Shown: piece by piece, positions 20,305 to 31,700 of the stretch | Numbering within the stretch: the stretch's first letter is position 1 | How the letters are laid out: every line of letters starts with the position of its first letter | DNA from: Daphnia carinata | Lineage: Eukaryota; Arthropoda; Branchiopoda; Diplostraca; Daphniidae | Reading direction: 5' to 3' | Length of the DNA stretch: 64,000 nt | Assembly: GCF_022539665.2 (NCBI RefSeq) | Contig: NC_081338.1 | Span: forward strand, 1,240,001-1,304,000 | Notes under the pieces: model-generated | What the model was told of the DNA's origin: nothing | The model's database searches: none | The model's input: only the letters and a program-made list of their open reading frames with translations | Program-made: the position numbers and the translations under genes

Positions 20305-20536
20305 CCAAAAATCCTCGATAGTGTTTAGTGCCCGTTTTGCTTCGTGCAGATTTAAAAAGCGAAATTCTCTCTTTTGGCAGGTAGAGGTGTACCAAGTTCG
20401 TGTATCTTCGATGTAATGCCATTGCCGAAACATTTGTGAGGAAAAGCATCAACTTTCAAGCTTGCCTATATCCTTCGCCATTGCCAACATTCAACTAATA
20501 AGTGAGAAATCTTCACTTAAACATATGTGAAAGTGA

Positions 20537-20609
20537 TGGAGATGCAGGGTATCGATCCCCGTACTTCTCGCATGCTAAGCGAGCGCTCTACCATCTGAGC
20601 TACATCCCC
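20537..20609 (-). tRNA. tRNA-Ala: tRNA-Ala(AGC), copy 12
   Basis: Identical body. Confidence 0.97.
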
Positions 20610-20634
20610 ATTTCAACAAGTGCTCCTTTAGAGC

Positions 20635-20706
20635 GGGCTCATCCGGGAATTGAACCCGGGGCCTCTCGCACCCTAAGCGAGAATCATACCACTAGACCAA
20701 TGAGCC
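20635..20706 (-). tRNA. tRNA-Pro: tRNA-Pro(AGG), copy 12
   Basis: TTCAATT form. Confidence 0.97.
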
Positions 20707-21193
20707 ACGTATCAAATTTCCGCGATCGCAAAATTAGAGCGACAGCAAGACAGAGCTGAAAATGCTTGATTTGTCCTGGCAAGTTTTTAAACTATGCGGA
20801 AATGACAAAAGGTGGGCCTGCATCATACAGTATGAACAAAGCCTCTCTCGGCTGCCGGGAATGCGTTATTGAAGGGACGGCTATCACAAGAATGTCAGAT
20901 ATTCTACGGCGGGAAACGACCGAAAACAACAAAGGAAGGATGCAAAAACAACAAGCGAGAAACAGAGAGCTCCAGAAAAAAAACATCTCGGCGAGAATGA
21001 CACTACTCGTCAAATGAGCCACGTCCAACATTTCAACGTCAACTAAGTTAGAACGACAATCCCCTGTCCCTCGTAAGGCAGGGTTCATGTCTGAACGATC
21101 GTGAACTCAGCCGAAATCATGGCTATTGTAATTGCTGTGACAAGAACATTTTCTTGTGCTGCAATCCACAAGACTTGGAAGATATTGTTATAT

Positions 21194-21266
21194 GCCGAAA
21201 TAGCTCAGCTGGGAGAGCGTTAGACTGAAGATCTAAAGGTCCCTGGTTCGATCCCGGGTTTCGGCA
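21194..21266 (+). tRNA. tRNA-Phe: tRNA-Phe(GAA), copy 13
   Basis: C16 form; 5' flank ends TTATAT. Confidence 0.97.
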
Positions 21267-21270
21267 ACCA

Positions 21271-21342
21271 TCCCATATGGTCTAGTGGCTAGGATACCTG
21301 GCTTTCACCCAGGAGGCTCGGGTTCGATTCCCGGTATGGGAA
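21271..21342 (+). tRNA. tRNA-Glu: tRNA-Glu(TTC), copy 11
   Basis: Intact; type A 3' spacer. Confidence 0.97.
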
Positions 21343-21577
21343 CATTACCAATCAACGAGTAGTGTTTAGTGCCCGTTTTGCTTCGTGCAGATTTAAAAAG
21401 CGAAATTCTCTCTTTTGGCAGGTAGAGGTGTACCAAGTTCGTGTATCTTCGATGTAATGCCATTGCCGAAACATTTGTGAGGAAAAGCATCAACTTTCAA
21501 GCTTGCCTATATCCTTCGCCATTGCCAACATTCAACTAATAAGTGAGAAATCTTCACTTAAACATATGTGAAAGTGA

Positions 21578-21650
21578 TGGAGATGCAGGGTATCGATCCC
21601 CGTACTTCTCGCATGCTAAGCGAGCGCTCTACCATCTGAGCTACATCCCC
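21578..21650 (-). tRNA. tRNA-Ala: tRNA-Ala(AGC), copy 13
   Basis: Identical body. Confidence 0.97.
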
Positions 21651-21675
21651 ATTTCAACAAGTGCTCCTTTAGAGC

Positions 21676-21747
21676 GGGCTCATCCGGGAATTGAACCCGG
21701 GGCCTCTCGCACCCTAAGCGAGAATCATACCACTAGACCAATGAGCC
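21676..21747 (-). tRNA. tRNA-Pro: tRNA-Pro(AGG), copy 13
   Basis: TTCAATT form; one substitution just outside the 5' end (CACATATC instead of CACGTATC on the + strand). Confidence 0.97.
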
Positions 21748-22234
21748 ACATATCAAATTTCCGCGATCGCAAAATTAGAGCGACAGCAAGACAGAGCTGA
21801 AAATGCTTGATTTGTCCTGGCAAGTTTTTAAACTATGCGGAAATGACAAAAGGTGGGCCTGCATCATACAGTATGAACAAAGCCTCTCTCGGCTGCCGGG
21901 AATGCGTTATTGAAGGGACGGCTATCACAAGAATGTCAGATATTCTACGGCGGGAAACGACCGAAAACAACAAAGGAAGGATGCAAAAACAACAAGCGAG
22001 AAACAGAGAGCTCCAGAAAAAAAACATCTCGGCGAGAATGACACTACTCGTCAAATGAGCCACGTCCAACATTTCAACGTCAACTAAGTTAGAACGACAA
22101 TCCCCTGTCCCTCGTAAGGCAGGGTTCATGTCTGAACGATCGTGAACTCAGCCGAAATCATGGCTATTGTAATTGCTGTGACAAGAACATTTTCTTGTGC
22201 TGCAATCCACAAGACTTGGAAGATATTGTTGTGT

Positions 22235-22307
22235 GCCGAAATAGCTCAGTTGGGAGAGCGTTAGACTGAAGATCTAAAGGTCCCTGGTTCGATCCCGGGT
22301 TTCGGCA
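22235..22307 (+). tRNA. tRNA-Phe: tRNA-Phe(GAA), copy 14
   Basis: T16 form; 5' flank ends TTGTGT. Confidence 0.97.
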
Positions 22308-22311
22308 ACCA

Positions 22312-22383
22312 TCCCATATGGTCTAGTGGCTAGGATACCTGGCTTTCACCCAGGAGGCTCGGGTTCGATTCCCGGTATGGGAA
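22312..22383 (+). tRNA. tRNA-Glu: tRNA-Glu(TTC), copy 12
   Basis: Intact; type A 3' spacer. Confidence 0.97.
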
Positions 22384-22618
22384 CATTACCAATCAACGAG
22401 TAGTGTTTAGTGCCCGTTTTGCTTCGTGCAGATTTAAAAAGCGAAATTCTCTCTTTTGGCAGGTAGAGGTGTACCAAGTTCGTGTATCTTCGATGTAATG
22501 CCATTGCCGAAACATTTGTGAGGAAAAGCATCAACTTTCAAGCTTGCCTATATCCTTCGCCATTGCCAACATTCAACTAATAAGTGAGAAATCTTCACTT
22601 AAACATATGTGAAAGTGA

Positions 22619-22691
22619 TGGAGATGCAGGGTATCGAGCCCCGTACTTCTCGCATGCTAAGCGAGCGCTCTACCATCTGAGCTACATCCCC
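22619..22691 (-). tRNA. tRNA-Ala: tRNA-Ala(AGC), copy 14, T-loop variant
   Basis: The only Ala copy with a body change: base 22638 is G instead of T, turning the T loop ATCGATA into CTCGATA at the first loop position, inside the B box. The stems are unaffected. Confidence 0.95.
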
Positions 22692-22716
22692 ATTTCAACA
22701 AGTGCTCCTTTAGAGT

Positions 22717-22788
22717 GGGCTCATCCGGGAATCGAACCCGGGACCTCTCGCACCCTAAGCGAGAATCATACGACTAGACCAATGAGCC
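22717..22788 (-). tRNA. tRNA-Pro: tRNA-Pro(AGG), copy 14
   Basis: TTCGATT variant, same as copy 2. Confidence 0.97.
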
Positions 22789-23276
22789 ACGTATCAAATT
22801 TCCGCGATCGCAAAATTAGAGCGACAGCAAGACAGAGCTGAAAATGCTTGATTTGTCCTGGCAAGTTTTTAAACTATGCGGAAATGACAAAAGGTGGGCC
22901 TGCATCATACAGTATGAACAAAGCCTCTCTCGGCTGCCGGGAATGCGTTATTGAAGGGACGGCTATCACAAGAATGTCAGATATTCTACGGCGGGAAACG
23001 ACCGAAAACAACAAAGGAAGGATGCAAAAACAACAAGCGAGAAACAGAGAGCTCCAGAAAAAAAAACATCTCGGCGAGAATGACACTACTCGTCAAATGA
23101 GCCACGTCCAACATTTCAACGTCAACTAAGTTAGAACGACAATCCCCTGTCCCTCGTAAGGCAGGGTTCATGTCTGAACGATCGTGAACTCAGCCGAAAT
23201 CATGGCTATTGTAATTGCTGTGACAAGAACATTTTCTTGTGCTGCAATCCACAAGACTTGGAAGATAGAGTTATGT

Positions 23277-23349
23277 GCCGAAATAGCTCAGTTGGGAGAG
23301 CGTTAGACTGAAGATCTAAAGGTCCCTGGTTCGATCCCGGGTTTCGGCA
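23277..23349 (+). tRNA. tRNA-Phe: tRNA-Phe(GAA), copy 15
   Basis: T16 form; 5' flank GATAGAGTTATGT, as in copies 2 and 4. Confidence 0.97.
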
Positions 23350-23353
23350 ACCA

Positions 23354-23425
23354 TCCCATATGGTCTAGTGGCTAGGATACCTGGCTTTCACCCAGGAGGC
23401 TCGGGTTCGATTCCCGGTATGGGAA
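23354..23425 (+). tRNA. tRNA-Glu: tRNA-Glu(TTC), copy 13
   Basis: Intact; type B 3' spacer. Confidence 0.97.
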
Positions 23426-23657
23426 CCAAAAATCCTCGATAGTGTTTAGTGCCCGTTTTGCTTCGTGCAGATTTAAAAAGCGAAATTCTCTCTTTTGGCA
23501 GGTAGAGGTGTACCAAGTTCGTGTATCTTCGATGTAATGCCATTGCCGAAACATTTGTGAGGAAAAGCATCAACTTTCAAGCTTGCCTATATCCTTCGCC
23601 ATTGCCAACATTCAACTAATAAGTGAGAAATCTTCACTTAAACATATGTGAAAGTGA

Positions 23658-23730
23658 TGGAGATGCAGGGTATCGATCCCCGTACTTCTCGCATGCTAAG
23701 CGAGCGCTCTACCATCTGAGCTACATCCCC
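23658..23730 (-). tRNA. tRNA-Ala: tRNA-Ala(AGC), copy 15
   Basis: Identical body; the spacer to tRNA-Pro is 28 nt instead of 25 because of a 3-nt insertion (GTGTCTTC in place of ATTTC). Confidence 0.97.
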
Positions 23731-23758
23731 GTGTCTTCAACAAGTGCTCCTTTAGAGC

Positions 23759-23830
23759 GGGCTCATCCGGGAATTGAACCCGGGGCCTCTCGCACCCTAA
23801 GCGAGAATCATACCACTAGACCAATGAGCC
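23759..23830 (-). tRNA. tRNA-Pro: tRNA-Pro(AGG), copy 15
   Basis: TTCAATT form. Confidence 0.97.
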
Positions 23831-24316
23831 ACGTATCAAATTTCCGCGATCGCAAAATTAGAGCGACAGCAAGACAGAGCTGAAAATGCTTGATTTGTCC
23901 TGGCAAGTTTTTAAACTATGCGGAAATGACAAAAGGTGGGCCTGCATCATACAGTATGAACAAAGCCTCTCTCGGCTGCCGGGAATGCGTTATTGAAGGG
24001 ACGGCTATCACAAGAATGTCAGATATTCTACGGCGGGAAACGACCGAAAACAACAAAGGAAGGATGCAAAAACAACAAGCGAGAAACAGAGAGCTCCAGA
24101 AAAAAACATCTCGGCGAGAATGACACTACTCGTCAAATGAGCCACGTCCAACATTTCAACGTCAACTAAGTTAGAACGACAATCCCCTGTCCCTCGTAAG
24201 GCAGGGTTCATGTCTGAACGATCGTGAACTCAGCCGAAATCATGGCTATTGTAATTGCTGTGACAAGAACATTTTCTTGTGCTGCAATCCACAAGACTTG
24301 GAAGATATTGTTGTGT

Positions 24317-24389
24317 GCCGAAATAGCTCAGTTGGGAGAGCGTTAGACTGAAGATCTAAAGGTCCCTGGTTCGATCCCGGGTTTCGGCA
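24317..24389 (+). tRNA. tRNA-Phe: tRNA-Phe(GAA), copy 16
   Basis: T16 form, complete; the assembly gap starts 2 nt after its discriminator base, where tRNA-Glu would be expected. Confidence 0.97.
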
Positions 24390-24391
24390 AC

Positions 24392-24491
24392 NNNNNNNNN
24401 NNNNNNNNNNNNNNNNNNNNNNNNNNNNNNNNNNNNNNNNNNNNNNNNNNNNNNNNNNNNNNNNNNNNNNNNNNNNNNNNNNNNNNNNNNN
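24392..24491. other. Assembly gap (100 N)
   Basis: Exactly 100 N, the conventional size for a gap of unknown length. It lies between the tRNA array and the zinc-finger gene, so physical linkage of the two is not proven by this sequence. The array probably continues into it, and the 3' end of the zinc-finger gene is missing because of it. Confidence 0.99.
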
Positions 24492-24619
24492 AGTCTGTCC
24501 CCCTGGCTACTCGGGTACGTGTACGCGACGTCGAAGAATGTACTTCCAACGTTTGATTGGAAAACCAAACTTCGGGCAACTGGCGGACTATTCGTAGGCC
24601 GGACAGTGGCAGGACGTAC
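24492..24619. other. Flank of gap, probably zinc-finger gene intron or next exon
   Basis: Begins right after the GT donor of exon 7 (24618-24619 on the - strand) and runs into the N gap. No convincing acceptor or further zinc finger is visible before the gap. Confidence 0.4.
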
Positions 24620-27600
24620 CTTTCTTAGATGAAGTACCAAATGGTTTTTAAGTAGCGACTGAGAGCTGAAGCTAAAACAATCGAAATGATAAAAATATGA
24701 ACAACGAAAGAAATTTAAACCATAATTACGTTTCGTTGCAAACTTGACATTGCAAAGGGTTACGATGCTGCAGTGAAACAGACGCTGTGTTTGTTAAGTC
24801 GATTGTGATGGCACCAGGAGTTTTGGTACTGGTAGTTGTTGTTGACGTGGGGGTACTTGTAGCTTTTAAACTTGCAATGGTTTCAGATGCGACTTGATTT
24901 TCCTTATTTTTTGCCGGTGTGACCGTTATATTGGGATTACTCAGCAGTGACGCAACAGATGGCGTTTGAAGGGCCTGTGAACTAGCTTTTATGATCACCG
25001 TGTTAATTCCACCTTCTACGCTTTGAATGACGGGTAGACCTGTCTGTTTCTTTTGAATAATTCGCACTTCACAGTCTCCACTGGGCTGCGAGGTAGAGGC
25101 AGCAACTTCTTCTTCCGCACGGGCTATTTTACGAGGAGGTTGGCATACTTCTGATATTCCTTCTTCGACTGTTAAAAGTCGTTTCTGCATAACAGGCTGA
25201 CTTGGTGCGCTTGAAGTTTGCTGCCTTGGATATGGTTGAGGTAGACGGATGGCTGACGAAGTCGCAACAAAAGCCGTAGATGTAGACGGTAAAGCGATCC
25301 CCACGGGTTGCGAACTGAGCGCCACATGAGATGTTGGACGTGTACTACCTGAGTTTAGATTATTGGACGTCTGTGGCCGGATACTATGTGGCCGGATACC
25401 AACATATCCAGGGCGTTGTTGAATTATTTGCTGAGCACGGATTGGGGTTCCTGATAAACTGGTTAGAGCATGGCGCAGCGCTTCTTGACCTGGATGCACC
25501 ACTGTTTGTTGACGGACGGTAGTCTGTGCTGTCGAAAAAGATGGTCGAGTAGACTGCGCAGATGGGATCTGCAACTGAACATGGTGGACGATAGGAGCAG
25601 AAGGTTGAGCAGGGTAATGTGGCAAAGGGCTATTAGTATGATGTAACGAAGTATTGTAAATGTCGTTACTGATGGGAAACTGACATTGCGGATGGCTGGA
25701 AGATGGTACTGACTGAACTTGATTATTCGTGGTCTGGTGAAGATAACTGGTAGTGGAAACTGCATGGATGTGTGCTGAGCCATGATTGGCAAAAGTCATT
25801 GCTGTACTGACACTTGCTCTACAGAAGTCATTAGGTTGGATAGCTCGGGTAGGCGTAGAGTAGCATTGCGATGGAAACCGTATTTCTTGTTGATTTGAAG
25901 GCCGGTTGATATACTGAACGGCTGTTGCGTACGAACTCTGTTGCTGACCTGTCATCCCCTGTGGTCGATACACTGGTTGTTGTTGATATTGTAGTACGTT
26001 GTATGCTTGTTGTTGTTTGTGCTGTTTATGTTGTTTTTGCTGGTGTTGTTTTTGCTGGTGTTGTTGCTTTGGTTGCTGCTGCTGTTGTTGTTGCTGCTGC
26101 TTTTGTTGTTGATATACCTGTGGATGATGACGACCTGTAAGCGTATTCATGATCCATCGTTAAATCGGTTTGTCAAGTTGAGTTCACAATGGCAAAAAGA
26201 ACATAAATAAAATAAAATAAAACAAAATAAAAAAGCAAATGGAAACCTTGTCCTAGTGGGTGATAAAACTGGTACGACTGTGTTGCGGTCGGCTGTTGTG
26301 GCAGAGGCAAAATCGACGATATAGGATTTGGAAGCATAGCTAGAGCGCATGAGTAAGAAATAACATTTTGTTAAATCTGCCAAATTATCTTTTTAGAAAA
26401 GGAATCTTTGTACTTCTAATCACTGCAGGTGGTAAAATTGATCGAGATATTTGCAAAACTTGCTGCTGCTGTTGCATCACAGCTGAAAAGCAAGACAAAA
26501 CAATTAACAGACCAATTGTTTTCTAGTAATTAAGTAATACTCACGGTTTACAGGAGAGGATCTTAAAGAGTCTGAACGAGTTACCAATGCAGTCTGGCCT
26601 GAGATATTTAACTCTGTCAGATTTCTTTCGGGTATGACAACCATAGCATGTTCTCTGTTATGACTCTTCGATGGCGAGACAGGGAATGAAGTTATCGTTG
26701 TTTCCTTCTCTGTGCAATCGACGGGCAAGCGAGATGGAGACAAAAGTGATTCAAAAGGAACTAAACGCAGTTGTCCCTTTGATTTTGGTAGCTCTATTTC
26801 CTTTGGCGATTCATTTCCCGGATTTAATGCATCATTTCCCTTTATTTCAACAGATTTATCTTCAGGTTTGTCTTTTAGAAGTTGTGACAATGCTAGGTTT
26901 TTCTCTGTGGTAAGATTTTGTAGAATTGTTTGTTCTATTGCAGGGGTATCTGCTGAAATGGCCTGAAAATCTGCTTGAAAACAGTTAAAAGCCAGTTGCA
27001 TAAAGGTATAAAGCTATAGATTAGTTAGGATACCTATTGGAGATTTAGAAGAGCTTGGTAGATTCACATCTGATGATTGAACAACTTCTGGTAAAGAATC
27101 CTTTTGCACACAAACCTCAGTTATAGAATCAACTGAGGATTGGTTCAAAAAACTGATTTCCTCTCCTAGTTTTTCAATGAATATTGGATCTAGGATATTT
27201 GAATCTACTTGGAGTTCCACTGCTATCATGCTTGCAGGTGACACTATTTTATTTAAAGCACCAATTTGTGTACTACTTGGTGAAGCCACAGGACTAGAAG
27301 ATTCACAACTTCCTGGCCAAGCATGCAAGTCTTCCTGTTCTGTTAGTTTGCTTTCAGAAGACTCTGGCTCCTTAGTATGAGATCCTGTATTCTTGGAGCA
27401 TCTTGACACAATGGAATTAGGTGATTTTCTGCCTATATTTCTGTTGGCAATAGGGGATAGATTGTGGATTTTCGACTTGATACTTGAAATTTGGATTTGT
27501 TGCAACTTTACAACCGGAAGTTTAGAAAATGTAAAATCGACAGCATGCTATAATAAAAAAAACAGTGAATTTATCTTGTTCTTTTTCTTGCAACATTGTT

Positions 27601-27702
27601 ATTGAAAATTACCTTGGCATGGTGATTTTCAAAATCATTCCAAGAGGTGAAAACCTTTTCCTTACACCTAACACAAGTAAACTGTTCTCTTGTTGGATAC
27701 AT
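24620..27702 (-). CDS. Gln-rich C2H2 zinc-finger protein, seven exons, 3' end lost in gap
   Basis: Exons I infer: 27613-27702, 27034-27547, 26545-26973, 26414-26482, 26247-26339, 24730-26134, 24620-24671. All junctions are GT…AG and phases agree, giving 884 codons so far. Exon 1 begins with ATG and has CVRC plus FENHHAK; the second His pair residue comes from exon 2 (HAV), so the first C2H2 finger is split. Exon 6 encodes a long poly-Gln run near its start and a Ser/Thr/Pro/Gln-rich region. It ends CQVCNE, and exon 7 supplies FSSQSLLKNHLVLHLRK, completing a classic C-x2-C-x12-H-x3-H finger. A stop read straight through at 24726 lies inside an intron and is not the true end. Likely a nuclear DNA-binding or transcriptional cofactor protein; I cannot name an orthologue. 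Introns are 58-112 bp. The start is the first ATG; an upstream non-coding exon is possible. Confidence 0.85.
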
Positions 27703-28689
27703 TACGTTTTCTTCTGCTTGATGATTTTGTTTATGATTTCAGCTGTTTCCAAAGTATATAAAATAACTACATACAATTTGATGTAGCAAACATTTCTGAA
27801 ACAAGGAGGTCTAATTAGTTCACCTTAACATTGATTACACTGTTTTATGGCTGTACAAGGACACTTTACACCGAAAGTTTTAAGACATACACTGTTGTTT
27901 CACAACTGTCAAAAGATTTTTAGTAGGTGAAAGACGTTTACGATTAAAATTGACATGTCAACCACCTTTTTCTTGCCTTTTTTCTCGTATTTTTGAATTT
28001 TTCTGATCAAATTTTAATCTGGTCAGCACACCATCTGGCGTTGAATATTGTTTGATGCTTAAGGCTTAACTTTCGATGATGTTGCCTAATTCTACTAACA
28101 ATCCAGCGGTACAGGCTCGAGACAAACTAAAAACTAAGTAAATCCTTACGGATTCTTACACAACTACACTTAATAGCTTCAGATATTTAAAGTAGCCATA
28201 GTGAGTACAAGCGCGCCCGTGGTAACAACCCAAGGTTTGCCCAGAAACTGCAAAAAACCGAAGGTAAACCGGCTGTAAACCAACGCCAAAGGCGATCTTC
28301 TTGTTCAAGGGGAAGTTAGGCTCCGGCAGATGGCCATTCTCTCATGTCCCTACCAATAACATCACACAGAAAGTAAGTGGTAGGGGGAACTTGATGAAAG
28401 AAAAGATGAAGAAAGCAAACTAAAGGGAAACCGCAGCTACAGCGCCATTCCGTATTAGTGGTGAATCCGCTAATCTACTTTATACCGAATGAACATCTGC
28501 AGAGTAGCATGGCCTTCTAGATAACAAGGAAGTCTGAATCACCTATCATTTGATACGGTTATTGCATGTGACAGTACAGTTTCCGAGCACATGACGCATT
28601 TGGCAGGCATGAGCTGTACCAATCAATGTGAATCTTTTCTTATCTCATCTCTTTTCCAGTCCCTGGCGGTAAGTTGGGGATAGAGTCTT
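27703..28689. other. Non-coding, upstream of zinc-finger gene
   Basis: Holds the presumed promoter and 5' UTR of the minus-strand zinc-finger gene. There are no long reading frames and no TE similarity that I recognise. Confidence 0.5.
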
Positions 28690-29335
28690 TTGGGCTAGTT
28701 GGCAAAAGGACTATAGGTTTTCCGACACTAGGACTTTTGACACTCGACACTTGGACGAGTGGTTCACGACGCTAGGACATCTGTCTAGCGACGCTTGAAC
28801 TACTGGTTCCCGATGTTTGACCACCGCAACGAAATGTTGCTAAACCAAGCAAGCGCTATACTATACAACAAGTAGACTCTTATGCCAGAGACGTTTAGAC
28901 TCTTTTTTTTTTGTTTTTACTGAATGAATAGATATGCATAATAATTTGTGGTTATTTAGTAGATATTTTAGTACGGTTTATCAGGTAATAAATTTAGATA
29001 TTGCTACTGTAGAAGAAAAGTATAATTATAATTACGTGAGTTGTCACTTGCAATTAAACTATTAGTTACTTTTTAGCATGACCTTCGATTATTACATATT
29101 TAATAATATTCTATTGGATTATTATACACTTCTAAAAAATTACGTAGTAGAAAAGATAGCTCGTAAAATTTATTTAACATTCAAATTTAAATTTAAATTC
29201 AACGAACTAACAGAAGAAAGGAATTTGAGTGAAAATGACCATATTGACTGAAAGGTCAAGAAATAGCAGCCCAAGCGTCGATGGGCAGATGTCCTATCGT
29301 CACCAGATGTCCAAGTGTCGGGAGCATGCAACCAA
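28690..29335. repeat. Small inverted-repeat element with CGACACTTGGAC motifs
   Basis: About 80 bp at 28739-28820 and 29250-29330 are inverted, diverged copies of each other (CGACACTTGGAC, GGACATCTG, CGACGCTTG in the same order after reverse complementing). The left end also holds extra head-to-tail variants (CGACACTAGGAC, CGACGCTAGGAC). The interior is AT-rich and non-coding. The architecture is that of a MITE-like or foldback element. Confidence 0.6.
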
Positions 29336-30303
29336 AAATCGAGGAGCAAAACAATTCATTTTCGGGAAATTTGATTTATTGAGTACCCGGCTAGGCATAA
29401 CAATACCACAGACCTTCTTTCCGCAATACTTAACTTTTTTGCGCTATTTTCGCGAAACATTTTTATGAACTGTATCAGTTTTATAATCCAACCCCCATTT
29501 TTATAATAATTTAACGCATAAGAACAAAGATTTTGAAAAAGGCGCGTATACCATGATTCATTAAATTAGTTACCATGGAGACAAGACTTCTCATCCCAAA
29601 GTCTCGTAGCTTCGTAGCCTAGTACAAATACAATTTTTAGTAGATTTGTAAAAATTGTTGGCTTTACCTGCCGGCAATTTGTCTCACCCCTTAGCGATTC
29701 GAGACACGAGCTCATTCATGTCTCGTTTCTATGGTAACGTCTACTGCATTTTTTCCGCATTTTCACATATCCTAACATAACCCACCTAAACTACTAAGTA
29801 ACTTAGCTATACGTTGATAGGGGGCATTTTTTTAAAGGGGGGTAGTCGGATTTTTTTGGAACATACTGTATGTTAGTTGACCATACGGTTGTGAATATAA
29901 CAGTATGTGGGTTCGGGGTAACTTTGCATACATTACATTCGTGATGATCATGTCCTTCTTTTGGTTACCACAAGGACCTACAGCATTACAAAGGAGTGGT
30001 CTGGTTAGGGGTGTGAAAAGAGGGCGGTTTCTTCTCGCCATTGTGTGAATGCACTCCAGCCGAAGTTGGAAGTGACGTAATGTTAACGATAGTAACCGGA
30101 GTATTGGTAACCGGCCCAAGGACTACCTTGGTTGTCATTTTAATGTCACGATGAACGGACTGTGATGGTGTTGGCAAACAGTACGGGTTGAAGTATCTGC
30201 ATCATAACATGTAAAGTCCCAGGAGAGAGCCCAATCGGCAGAACCAAAAAGCCGAAGCGATGGCCCCATCCACTCCCGATAAGATACTGAAATTTCGTAG
30301 AAA
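29336..30303. other. Non-coding or decayed Copia flank
   Basis: No intact gene. On the - strand near 29960-30000 one frame reads EGHDHHECNVC, reminiscent of a CCHC zinc knuckle, so the segment may be a displaced fragment of the neighbouring Copia element. Confidence 0.35.
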
Positions 30304-31700
30304 TTACGCGATCCTTGCCATGAAGGCGATATCCCGTTGCTGCCCCAAATGAAGGAGTATGGTCTTTACGTGACGCTCACCAGACATTTCAGTAACGCAT
30401 TCCATTTGGATGTACGCCAGGAGGTAGTTTAGGACATTGGAAAATGTTTCGGCACTTTTTCTACACGTCAGACCATCGTCAACGCAAATTTCCACGATTT
30501 GAAGTGTCATCTCTGCGACAAAAATATATACAGGAATCAGCAGTAGTTCTAACGTGTCCAAATTTCAAGAGAAAATGTTGAATTTTTCGTTCCCTGCTCC
30601 TGGTGAATGTTTTAAGCGTAAATAAATTTCTTTAGTTTGCAAACCACCTTCTCTTTGTCGGTCAGAACAAAACGTTCAGGCTCCTTGGCAATCCCTTAAA
30701 GGAATGTTGTTTTAATGTCGGGCTAGACATTTTTAGATCATTGGTTGATACATTGGATAGTTTGATGCGCAGGATTTGACTACAGGCGCATATGTTTCTT
30801 CATAGTTAATGCTCTATTTTCGTTTGTAGCTCTAAGCAACTAACTGGGCATCGTACCGTTGTGGAGTGTCCTTGTAAATATCCCTTATCTTCAATATCCG
30901 ACTTGGTATCCGACCATACCAGGTTTCGTTTTCGATTACCGAATTGTATTCATCAAGAATGGCCGGTTGCCACTTATATGCTTATCACTTAGCATCGCTT
31001 CCTTGAAATGTTGTGGCTCTAGCTGCTCCAATGCATCAATAGATCTCATGCTAACCCAAATTTTAGGTCTGTGATTACGTAGCGGAGCTCCTACTCCCCA
31101 ATGAGGAATGGAAGATGATGCATTTGTCTATACACGCATCCTGTACAAACAGAGCTTGGTGTACCTTGGTCTCGTGAAATTGTTAATCCTTCAACTAACC
31201 GTTGCGAGTCCATCTGTTACATTGTTATTACGTTTACATGTGCCATTCGTTGGTGCCAGATGTTCATTGGTATAGACCTTTGGGCTGAGAAAACGATTTC
31301 TTCGTACTGTGTTTCACCTATAAGGTTTAGGAGGTAGAGCGTTTTCTTACCCTTATCCAGTTAACTGCACTATCTCATTTCCAGAACATGAAACTTTGTC
31401 GTTACGAGGTGCACTACGGCTCCAAGGCCCGTAGCAGCGACAACTAAGATCACTTTAATGCCAAGCATAGATACGAATAAAATCTTTTTAAACCCTATTG
31501 TGTGAGTGACTTCATTTTCATGGAGTGAGAGAAACATTGCCATGCCCGTCGACATGAACGCAATTAATGCCTTTAACTGCAGAGGTTCGCATTTCTGCTG
31601 CTTCGTAGCTATGATAGAATGCCCCAGCTGTGAAGAATTTTGTATCTTGGGGTTCTGTTTGGCTATCTATTGTGCAGGCATGAGAACAGTGCTACCCTCC
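30304..31700 (-). pseudogene. Ty1/Copia pol remnant
   Basis: Reading the - strand from high to low coordinates and tolerating frame changes: a GAG-pre-integrase motif (IWHQRMAHVN…LVEGLTISRDQGTPSSVC, then TGCVYR) at ~31270-31110, with the integrase core largely deleted. Then an RT start (FKEAMLS, YNSVIENETW, YEETYAPVVKSC) at ~31030-30740, and a YVDD-like block (VEICVDDGLTCRKSAETF) with ALNYL-type continuation at ~30560-30400. Several stops and frameshifts are present; it is an old dead copy. No LTRs were found. Confidence 0.8.

Larger units (their letters stand above)
12227..24391. repeat. Tandem tRNA-quartet array, right block
   Basis: Twelve more Phe-to-Phe units of the same repeat. Phe starts at 13015, 14053, 15094, 16132, 17173, 18075, 19116, 20156, 21194, 22235, 23277 and 24317. 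Periods are 1038-1042 bp except one of 902 bp (17173 to 18075), caused by a ~138-bp deletion that removed most of one tRNA-Glu. The 1038 and 1041 lengths reflect two alternative spacers after tRNA-Glu. The block stops at an assembly gap directly after the last tRNA-Phe, so its true end is unknown. Confidence 0.97.

Noticed and set aside
25925-26210. Leu/Val-rich + strand frames
   Set aside because: Antisense of the poly-Gln tract of the zinc-finger gene.
29950-30010. CCHC zinc knuckle on the - strand
   Set aside because: Lies downstream of the Copia RT, where gag does not belong, and only half of the motif is convincing; kept as a note only.
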